From Providencia rettgeri (lineage in GTDB: Bacteria; Pseudomonadota; Gammaproteobacteria; Enterobacterales; Enterobacteriaceae): DNA of 64,000 nt. Made by a program: the position numbers and the translations under genes. Below, in pieces: positions 58,191 through 64,000 of the stretch. Location: contig NZ_CP059348.1 of the NCBI RefSeq assembly GCF_013702265.1, positions 3,410,001-3,474,000 of the forward strand, read 5' to 3'. The number at the start of each line of letters is the position of its first letter. Position 1 is the first letter of the stretch. The notes under the pieces were generated by a model. That model searched no databases. It worked only from the letters and a program-made list of their open reading frames with translations, and was not told where the DNA came from.

Positions 58191-60533
58191 ATGCACTCAC
58201 ACTCTCATAAAGATACCCATGCACACAGCACGTCTTGCTGCTCAGGAAACACTTGCTCATCCGCAGCTGTAGAGACTAGCAAAGCTGTGAGCCATGACGC
58301 ATCATCCCATGAACATCATCATGGCGATGACAAAAATCATGCTCATGATGATGACGATGAAAAATCCCATCAACATGGTAACTGCTGTAGCTCAGCATCC
58401 GCTGCAAATGATGATGTAGAGCCTACCCAAACTGCTAAACAGCGCTTTAGCTGGATTGTACGTGGAATGGACTGCCCAAGCTGCGCGGCTAAAATCGAAA
58501 ACGCGATTTCCCAAATTCGCGAAGTCGCTCAAGCCAAAGTCCTCTTTGCCACTGAAAAACTCGTCGTGGACGCTGACAAAGACGTCACTGCTGTCGTTCG
58601 TTCAACGGTCGAAGCTGCGGGTTACGAGCTCCATGATGTAGGAAGCGCGAGTGCAGCATCAGCACCGCCACCAAGTTTACTGAGTGAAGCAAAACCCGTC
58701 ATTATTTTAGCGATCCTCATGGCAATCAGCTGGGGATTGGAGTTTGTTAACCCACAACTGGGTAACATGGCGTTTATCCTAACCACGTTATTTGGGTTAT
58801 ACCCTATCGCGCGTAAATCATTACGTTTGATCCGTACTGGTACGCCATTTGCGATTGAAACCTTGATGACCGTTGCTGCTGTAGGGGCAATTTTCATCCA
58901 AGCAACAGAAGAGGCCGCCATGGTTATCTTACTGTTTATGCTGGGTGAAATGCTTGAGTCCTACTCTGCGGGACGCGCTCGCCGAGGTGTTAGCGCACTC
59001 ATGGCTTTAGTGCCTGAAGATGCCGTACTTATCAAGGATGGACAAAAAACGTCGGTTCCTGTCGCACAGTTACGCCCTGGTGACATCATTGAAATTGCAC
59101 CTGGCGGCCGATTACCAACCGATGCGGTTCTGGTTGCAGGGTTTGCGAGTTTTGATGAAAGCGCATTAACCGGTGAATCCGTTCCTGTAGAACGCAGTGC
59201 TGGGGAAAAAGTGGCTGCGGGCTGTTTGTCCGTCGACAAAGCAGTACAAATGGAAGTGGTATCAGAGCAAGGCCAAAATGCTATCGACCGTATCTTGCAA
59301 CTGATTGAAGAAGCCGAAGAGCGTCGTGCGCCGATTGAGCGATTCATCGACCGTTTCAGCCGCATCTATACCCCAATTATCATGCTGATTTCAGCTTTGG
59401 TGATAGTGATCCCGCCAATGTTCTTCGGCGCAGCATGGGACACTTGGATTTACCGCGGTCTGACTTTGTTATTAATTGGTTGCCCTTGTGCGCTGGTTAT
59501 CTCAACCCCTGCGGCAATTACCTCGGCACTGGCAACGGCGACTCGACGTGGCGCTTTAATTAAAGGCGGTGCAGCATTAGAACAGTTGGGTACAGTCACC
59601 ACGATTGCACTGGATAAAACGGGCACCCTGACAGAAGGTAAACCGCACGTCACCGATGTTGTTCCTGTTGAAGGTCTGGGTGAAAGCGAATTAATTCGTA
59701 TCACCGCCTCGGTTGAAGTTGGCTCTCACCATCCACTGGCTAAAGCTATCGTCAACAAAGCTGAAGAATTATCTATCACTGTTGAGGAAGCGTTAGAGCG
59801 TAAAGCACTAGCGGGTAAAGGGGTCGAAGGTTCTTTTAACGGTAAGCAAGTGTTAGTTAGTGCGCCATCAAGGGTTGAACCACCATTAAGCAGCCAGTGG
59901 CAAGCAAAAGTGGAAGAGTTAGAAGCACAAGGTAAAACGGTTGTCGTCACGTTAGAAGATGGACAAGTTATCGGCTTAACCGCTCTGCAAGATACCTTAC
60001 GTAGCGATGCCGCTGATGCGATGGCGATGTTGAAATCACTGAATGTTAATGCCGTGATGCTAACAGGGGATAACCCGCGTGCCGCCAGCGCCATTGCAAA
60101 TCAGTTGGGTATGGAGTTCCGTGCTGGATTATTGCCAGAAGATAAAGTGACCGCCGTGATGGAGCTTAATCGCGACCACAACACTATGATGGTGGGTGAC
60201 GGTATTAATGATGCCCCAGCTATGAAAGCGTCAAGTATTGGTGTCGCAATGGGTGGCGGTACTGACGTTGCTTTAGAAACTGCGGATGCCGCTTTAACTC
60301 ATAACCGTTTGACTGGATTACCTGAAATCGTGGCATTATCCAGAGCCACACGGAAGATCATCCGCGAGAACATCACTATCGCCTTGGGCTTAAAAGCGGT
60401 TTTCTTAGTCACCAGTCTATTAGGTATTACAGGTTTATGGGTGGCGGTATTAGCAGATTCTGGTGCTACCGCATTAGTCACCGCCAACGCGGTTCGCTTA
60501 CTGCGCGTTAAGCTACCCGAAGTCAAAAAATAG
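58191..60533 (+). CDS. zntA: Zn/Cd/Pb-exporting P-type ATPase ZntA
   Basis: 780 residues. A long His/Cys/Asp-rich N-terminus (about 1-72, HSHSHKDTHAHSTSCC and EHHHGDDKNHAHDDDD) precedes the heavy-metal domain GMDCPSC (92-98). Core motifs: TGES (327-330), CPC (431-433) in helix 6, DKTGT with phosphorylated Asp475, and GDGINDAPA. It exports divalent soft metals. It is larger than E. coli ZntA (732), mainly through the His-rich tail. Driven by the ZntR-type promoter upstream and closed by a strong terminator. Confidence 0.97.
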   Translation: MHSHSHKDTHAHSTSCCSGNTCSSAAVETSKAVSHDASSHEHHHGDDKNHAHDDDDEKSHQHGNCCSSASAANDDVEPTQTAKQRFSWIVRGMDCPSCAAKIENAISQIREVAQAKVLFATEKLVVDADKDVTAVVRSTVEAAGYELHDVGSASAASAPPPSLLSEAKPVIILAILMAISWGLEFVNPQLGNMAFILTTLFGLYPIARKSLRLIRTGTPFAIETLMTVAAVGAIFIQATEEAAMVILLFMLGEMLESYSAGRARRGVSALMALVPEDAVLIKDGQKTSVPVAQLRPGDIIEIAPGGRLPTDAVLVAGFASFDESALTGESVPVERSAGEKVAAGCLSVDKAVQMEVVSEQGQNAIDRILQLIEEAEERRAPIERFIDRFSRIYTPIIMLISALVIVIPPMFFGAAWDTWIYRGLTLLLIGCPCALVISTPAAITSALATATRRGALIKGGAALEQLGTVTTIALDKTGTLTEGKPHVTDVVPVEGLGESELIRITASVEVGSHHPLAKAIVNKAEELSITVEEALERKALAGKGVEGSFNGKQVLVSAPSRVEPPLSSQWQAKVEELEAQGKTVVVTLEDGQVIGLTALQDTLRSDAADAMAMLKSLNVNAVMLTGDNPRAASAIANQLGMEFRAGLLPEDKVTAVMELNRDHNTMMVGDGINDAPAMKASSIGVAMGGGTDVALETADAALTHNRLTGLPEIVALSRATRKIIRENITIALGLKAVFLVTSLLGITGLWVAVLADSGATALVTANAVRLLRVKLPEVKK

Positions 60534-60555
60534 CCTTCTGTTAGTTTGATATATC

Positions 60556-60589
60556 AACGCCGTAATGATCATCATTACGGCGTTTTTTT
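60556..60589 (+). terminator. Terminator of zntA
   Basis: A 14-bp nearly perfect stem AACGCCGTAATGAT (60556-60569) / ATCATTACGGCGTT (60571-60584) followed by a T run to 60589. Confidence 0.95.
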
Positions 60590-60731
60590 ATGCGTGGAAA
60601 ATTTAAAATCATCAATTACAGCAAAGAGTTATATTAACCATTCACCGCCTGAATTTAGGACTAACTTTTCTCCCGCACACAGAAATATTGGGTAATATCT
60701 CGGTCATCGACAACATTTGCTGAGCGTGGAT

Positions 60732-61634
60732 ATGGCTAATAATGCAAGTTCAATACCTCATGATGCCGCCTTTAAAGGCTTTATGACAAAGCAGGGTAAT
60801 GCCCGAGATTTCTTTGAGCTTCATTTACCTGAGCAAATTAAACGCTTGTGCGATTTCGATACGCTTACCCTCATTAATTCAGCCTTTATTGATAGCAAAC
60901 TGAGAACTCGGTTTTCCGATGTGCTCTATTCTGTACAAACAAAAATGGGAGATAGCTATATCTATTTGTTAGTCGAGCATCAGTCGACACCTGACAAGTT
61001 GATGGGTTGGCGTTTAATGCACTACGCATTTATGGCGATGAATCAACATCTACAGCAAGGGCATAAAACCTTACCGCTCGTTGTTCCCATTCTGTTTTAT
61101 CACGGGGAAACATCCCCCTATCCTTATGAAGGTACATGGACACAATGCTTGCCCCACGCTGAAATAGCTCATGATCTATATAGCAGCCCTTTCCCGTTGG
61201 TGGACATCACCGTAGTTGAGGATACCGAAATAGTTAGTCACCGCAAAATCGCTGTGATGGAACTCGCAATGAAACACAAAAAACTACGAAATGACCACCA
61301 GAGAGTCACTGAGCACTTCGTTCAAATATTAAACAGCCACTATAATGACAAAGATGATGTGGTCACTATCTTGAATTACTTATTTATCATCATGGATTCA
61401 CCTTATTACACCCATATCGTTAAGACGTTAGTCGATCAAGCCGAAAACCATCGAGGAGCTATTATGAATATTGCACAACGGTTAAAAAATGAAGGTAAAG
61501 TTGAGGGAAGAGTTGAGGGAAAGGAAGAAACCCTACAAGAAATTGCTTTAAAAAGTTTACAACTAGGTTTAAAAATCGACATTATTAGCAAACTCACTGG
61601 GTTATCAGACAGTGAAATTCAAGCGCTTAACTAA
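60732..61634 (+). CDS. Rpn family recombination-promoting nuclease (PD-(D/E)xK)
   Basis: 300 residues from ATG 60732; a TTG five codons earlier is also open. N-terminal PHDAAFKGFMTKQGNARDFFELHLP is the family hallmark. Likely catalytic residues are Asp63 (FSDVLYS) and Glu82/Gln84 (LLVEHQS). The C-terminus ends in the usual EGKVEGRVEGKEETLQEIA linker and short helical tail. Often labelled transposase in databases, but these are stand-alone DNA endonucleases that stimulate RecA-independent recombination; no insertion-sequence ends flank it. Insertion between zntA and tusA looks like a local acquisition. Confidence 0.9.
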   Translation: MANNASSIPHDAAFKGFMTKQGNARDFFELHLPEQIKRLCDFDTLTLINSAFIDSKLRTRFSDVLYSVQTKMGDSYIYLLVEHQSTPDKLMGWRLMHYAFMAMNQHLQQGHKTLPLVVPILFYHGETSPYPYEGTWTQCLPHAEIAHDLYSSPFPLVDITVVEDTEIVSHRKIAVMELAMKHKKLRNDHQRVTEHFVQILNSHYNDKDDVVTILNYLFIIMDSPYYTHIVKTLVDQAENHRGAIMNIAQRLKNEGKVEGRVEGKEETLQEIALKSLQLGLKIDIISKLTGLSDSEIQALN

Positions 61635-61649
61635 ATCGTCCATCAACAA

Positions 61650-61677
61650 TAGCCTCCTGCGAAGCAAAAAGGCTATC
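61650..61677. terminator. Hairpin between rpn and tusA
   Basis: ATAGCCT (61650-61656) pairs with AGGCTAT (61671-61677) between convergent genes. T tracts are weak on both sides. Confidence 0.45.
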
Positions 61678-61702
61678 TATCATCAATGCCGCTGGCTAGG
61701 TA

Positions 61703-61957
61703 TTACAAGCCGCTGGATTTTTTGCGCAATAAATAACGATACGGCGCATTCTCCACTTCAATCGCCAGCAGCTCGTGCTCCATAAAACGGCAAAAACCGG
61801 GAATATCGCGGGTGGTGGCAGGGTCATCTGCAATAATTAACAAAGTATCACCGTCCGCCATATTGCGAACGGTTTTACGTACCAGCATCACAGGTTCTGG
61901 GCAGCGCAGCCCTAGCGTATCAAGGGTTTTCGTTGGATTAGAAAATAAGTCAGACAT
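61703..61957 (-). CDS. tusA: TusA sulfur-carrier protein
   Basis: 84 residues with the active Cys19 in [10 protein letters not shown], exactly as in E. coli TusA. It takes sulfur from IscS and hands it to TusBCD for 2-thiouridine of tRNA, and to other sulfur pathways. Near zntA and yhhQ as in E. coli. Confidence 0.97.
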   Translation of the reverse strand: MSDLFSNPTKTLDTLGLRCPEPVMLVRKTVRNMADGDTLLIIADDPATTRDIPGFCRFMEHELLAIEVENAPYRYLLRKKSSGL

Positions 61958-62077
61958 AACACCACATTCTCTTGGTCATCAATGCGCTTATTGTAAAGCC
62001 ACGCGCAGTGGATGAACAGTTTTGATTTTGTTGCGCAACGAGAGTATGATGCGCTCTTCCCAATTTAGGGATGTTAT

Positions 62078-62112
62078 TCATGGGTTCCCTCACCCCATTG
62101 CGACTAAAAAGG
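62078..62112 (+). ncRNA. Candidate class-I preQ1 riboswitch upstream of yhhQ
   Basis: A compact element: P1 ATGGG (62080-62084) / CCCAT (62094-62098), loop TTCCCTCAC, then the A-rich tail CTAAAAAGG (62104-62112). CCT (62088-62090) can pair with AGG (62110-62112), sealing the pseudoknot and masking the ribosome binding site of yhhQ. This matches the fold of class-I preQ1 aptamers, which are known upstream of COG1738 (yhhQ) genes. Confidence 0.8.
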
Positions 62113-62118
62113 TACAAT

Positions 62119-62787
62119 ATGTTTACGTTTACTCCGCAGCAAAAAGCCACTGCGTTAATTTGGCTATCGTTATTTCATATTTTAATTATTACATCCAGCA
62201 ACTACTTGGTGCAGTTACCCATTAATATTTTTGGGTTTCATACTACCTGGGGTGCGTTTACCTTTCCCTTTATTTTCCTTGCTACGGACTTAACAGTTCG
62301 CATCTATGGTGCGCCATTAGCTCGTCGAATTATCACTGCGGTCATGCTACCGGCATTATTAATTTCGTATGTAATTTCTGCTCTGTTCTTCCAAGGAGAA
62401 TGGCAAGGTTTTGCGGCTATCATGACATTTAACCTGCTTGTTGCGCGTATCGCGGCGGCAAGTTTTATGGCATATGTCCTCGGTCAAATCTTGGATGTCA
62501 GCGTGTTTAACCGCCTGCGCCAAAACAAACGTTGGTTTGTGGCTCCCGCCTGCGCCATGTTTTTTGGTAACTTGATTGATACCATCGCGTTCTTCTTTAT
62601 CGCGTTTTATCAAAGCAGCGACCCGTTTATGGCAGCGAATTGGATGGAAATCGCCCTTGTTGATTACGTCTTCAAGTTATTAATTTGTATGTTGTTCTTC
62701 TTGCCAGCTTACGGTTTATTACTGAACTTTATTTTGAAGACTTTCTTCGCTACCGCCAGCAAGAAACAATTATCCCCACAGCACTGA
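62119..62787 (+). CDS. yhhQ: YhhQ queuosine-precursor transporter
   Basis: 222 residues from ATG 62119 (MFTFTPQQKATALIWLSLFH); AAAAGG lies 6 nt upstream. The 16-codon upward extension runs through the riboswitch and is not coding. Six or so membrane helices, with ITSSNYLVQLPINIFGFHTTWGAF and FPFIFLATDLTVRIYG as in E. coli YhhQ, which imports preQ0/preQ1 for queuosine synthesis. The riboswitch candidate supports this role. Confidence 0.95.
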   Translation: MFTFTPQQKATALIWLSLFHILIITSSNYLVQLPINIFGFHTTWGAFTFPFIFLATDLTVRIYGAPLARRIITAVMLPALLISYVISALFFQGEWQGFAAIMTFNLLVARIAAASFMAYVLGQILDVSVFNRLRQNKRWFVAPACAMFFGNLIDTIAFFFIAFYQSSDPFMAANWMEIALVDYVFKLLICMLFFLPAYGLLLNFILKTFFATASKKQLSPQH

Positions 62788-62790
62788 GAT

Positions 62791-62822
62791 AAAAAAGGGA
62801 GATAAGCCATCACTTATCTCCC
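62791..62822 (-). terminator. Terminator of glpC
   Basis: GGGAGATAAG (62797-62806) pairs with CTTATCTCCC (62813-62822), a 10-bp perfect stem. On the minus strand it is followed by TTTTTT. It lies between the convergent yhhQ and glpC genes. Confidence 0.88.
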
Positions 62823-62880
62823 AAAGGGTTAACTTGATTAATACCTAACGACTTTTCACATTGCTCAACACAACCATTGA

Positions 62881-64000
62881 TTATTCGAGTGCGCGAGCTA
62901 GCAGCGAAATTGGGTGTTCACATTTCTTACTGGTGGACATTTCAATTTGCCATTTACAGGTTTCACAGTCGGTGATCACCATATCCGCGCCACTCTCTTC
63001 AATTTGACGGAACAGCCCAGCTCCAATACCTTGGGAAACTTCGTAGTTCTCTTTTTTGAACCCGTAAGTTCCTGCGATACCGCAGCATTGTGAATCTAAG
63101 ACAATCAGTTCAACACCCGGTACGCGCTTGATCAGTTCAAGGGTGTAGGATGTCCAACCCATTTTTTCCATATGGCACGGCGTGTGATAAGCCACTTTTA
63201 ATGGAGTGTGCTTCAGTTTCAGTTCGCGCCCTTCTTCCAGCAGACGATAAATATAGCGGGTCGCTAATTCAATGTTATCACGCATCTCAGAGGTATCAAC
63301 ATCCAGCACATGGGTATACTCATCACGAATGGTAAATGTACAAGTCGATGAGGTCGCCACGACGGGAATATGTTTCTCCAGAATCGTCTCTTGGAGTGAT
63401 TCCAAATTCACATTCGCTTGGCGTTTCGCTTGCTTCATAAATCCGTTTGCGATCAGTGCCACACCACAACATTTTTCACGTTTTAACAGCTGAACACCAA
63501 TATTCATACCATTGAAAACTTTGATTAAATCTTTACCCAGTTGCGGATGGTTATAGTTCACATAGCAGCCATGGAAGAATGCCACTTGCTCTTCAAACTT
63601 CGCCTGCTCTGCGGCTTGTTTACCGTACCAACGACGGAAAGTCCCGAATGAATATTTCGGCAGCTCACGACGATGGTCAATTTTCAGGGCTTTATCCAGA
63701 ATTTGGCGAACGGGTTTTAAACCCGTAATAGTATTGACTACAGGGGCAAATGGGGTCGATAAGGAGCCCATGATATCTGTATGGCTTAAAATCGCATCAC
63801 GCAGTTTCGGTTTCTGCTGGCTATAGGTATTACGAGCGCGGGCGATAATATCCCCAATCTTCACATCAGACGGGCACGCCACTTCACAACGCTTACAGTT
63901 AGTACAGAATTTCAATGCATCATCGTACATCATCGGATCTTTTAAGCGTAAACGCTCACCATCAGGACCCGCTTGTTTTGGCCCTGGATACAGTGGGTTC
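62881..64000 (-). CDS. glpC: Anaerobic glycerol-3-phosphate dehydrogenase subunit GlpC (partial, N-terminus off window)
   Basis: The coding frame runs without a stop from the window edge to TAA at 62881-62883, about 373 of some 396 residues. The edge translates as NPLYPGPKQAGPDGERLRLKD, the E. coli-like region between the first and second Fe-S motifs. The second cluster is CTNCKRCEVACPSD, and two CCG domains follow (EKCCGVALIANG, DSQCCGIAGTYG). GlpC anchors GlpAB to the membrane and passes electrons to menaquinone. glpAB would lie beyond the right edge. Confidence 0.95.
   Translation of the reverse strand, partial: NPLYPGPKQAGPDGERLRLKDPMMYDDALKFCTNCKRCEVACPSDVKIGDIIARARNTYSQQKPKLRDAILSHTDIMGSLSTPFAPVVNTITGLKPVRQILDKALKIDHRRELPKYSFGTFRRWYGKQAAEQAKFEEQVAFFHGCYVNYNHPQLGKDLIKVFNGMNIGVQLLKREKCCGVALIANGFMKQAKRQANVNLESLQETILEKHIPVVATSSTCTFTIRDEYTHVLDVDTSEMRDNIELATRYIYRLLEEGRELKLKHTPLKVAYHTPCHMEKMGWTSYTLELIKRVPGVELIVLDSQCCGIAGTYGFKKENYEVSQGIGAGLFRQIEESGADMVITDCETCKWQIEMSTSKKCEHPISLLARALE

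Noticed and set aside
60732-61634. Transposase of an insertion sequence
   Set aside because: The protein is an Rpn nuclease and no terminal inverted repeats or target duplication are visible around it.

Overview
The window is a stretch of a gammaproteobacterial chromosome of moderate, AT-leaning composition. Gene content and order point to Enterobacterales of the Morganellaceae type, most likely Providencia or a close relative. The grounds are: E. coli-like blocks (mreBCD-maf-rng-yhdP-tldD, aroQ-accBC-yhdT-panF-prmA-dusB-fis, livKHMGF-panM-rpoH-ftsXEY-rsmD-yhhLMN-zntA-tusA-yhhQ-glpC); a tryptophanase and TnaC leader resembling the Proteus vulgaris type as I remember it; type II dehydroquinase (AroQ); and no csrD next to mreB. 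The taxonomic call is inference. I see no rRNA, tRNA, CRISPR array, prophage or insertion sequence.

Layout. 1-3.9 kb: pmbA (cut by the window edge), darP, a small unknown plus LMW-phosphatase-like pair, an RBBP9-type hydrolase, and a secreted barnase-like RNase with its barstar. 3.9-14.8 kb: a long minus-strand block tldD, nitrilase, yhdP, rng, maf, mreD, mreC, mreB. 15.4-23.3 kb: plus-strand acuI, aroQ-accB-accC, yhdT-panF-prmA, dusB-fis. 23.6-34 kb is accessory: a chemoreceptor with a textbook sigma-28 promoter, a DUF411 protein, the tna operon with an unlisted 33-codon tnaC leader, a YcgJ-like small exported protein, an AAHS-type MFS transporter, and a two-gene unknown membrane operon. 34-44.7 kb: a HutC-type regulator and a minus-strand catabolic cluster. 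44.8-64 kb: the conserved liv/rpoH/fts/zntA/glpC backbone.

The most interesting region is 34.1-44.7 kb. Urocanase (hutU) sits in tight order with a class III CoA-transferase and an acyl-CoA dehydrogenase. After a terminator come an NCS1 permease, ETF beta, ETF alpha and a full-length ETF:quinone oxidoreductase. The hutU promoter carries three TGTATATACA-type HutC operators, one of them perfect, and a HutC-like repressor is encoded at the other end. hutH, hutI and hutG are not in the window. The simplest reading is a CoA-dependent route joining imidazolepropionate and urocanate: uptake, CoA transfer, alpha/beta dehydrogenation with electrons passed through ETF to quinone, then hydration of urocanate by HutU. 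This is inference from gene content. The reverse, anaerobic urocanate reduction like carnitine/crotonobetaine metabolism, remains possible.

Regulatory elements read directly from sequence include the tnaC leader, a class-I preQ1 riboswitch candidate in front of yhhQ, a ZntR-type promoter with a 20-bp spacer in front of zntA, a fis-type promoter before dusB, the FliA promoter of the chemoreceptor, and about a dozen strong intrinsic terminators.
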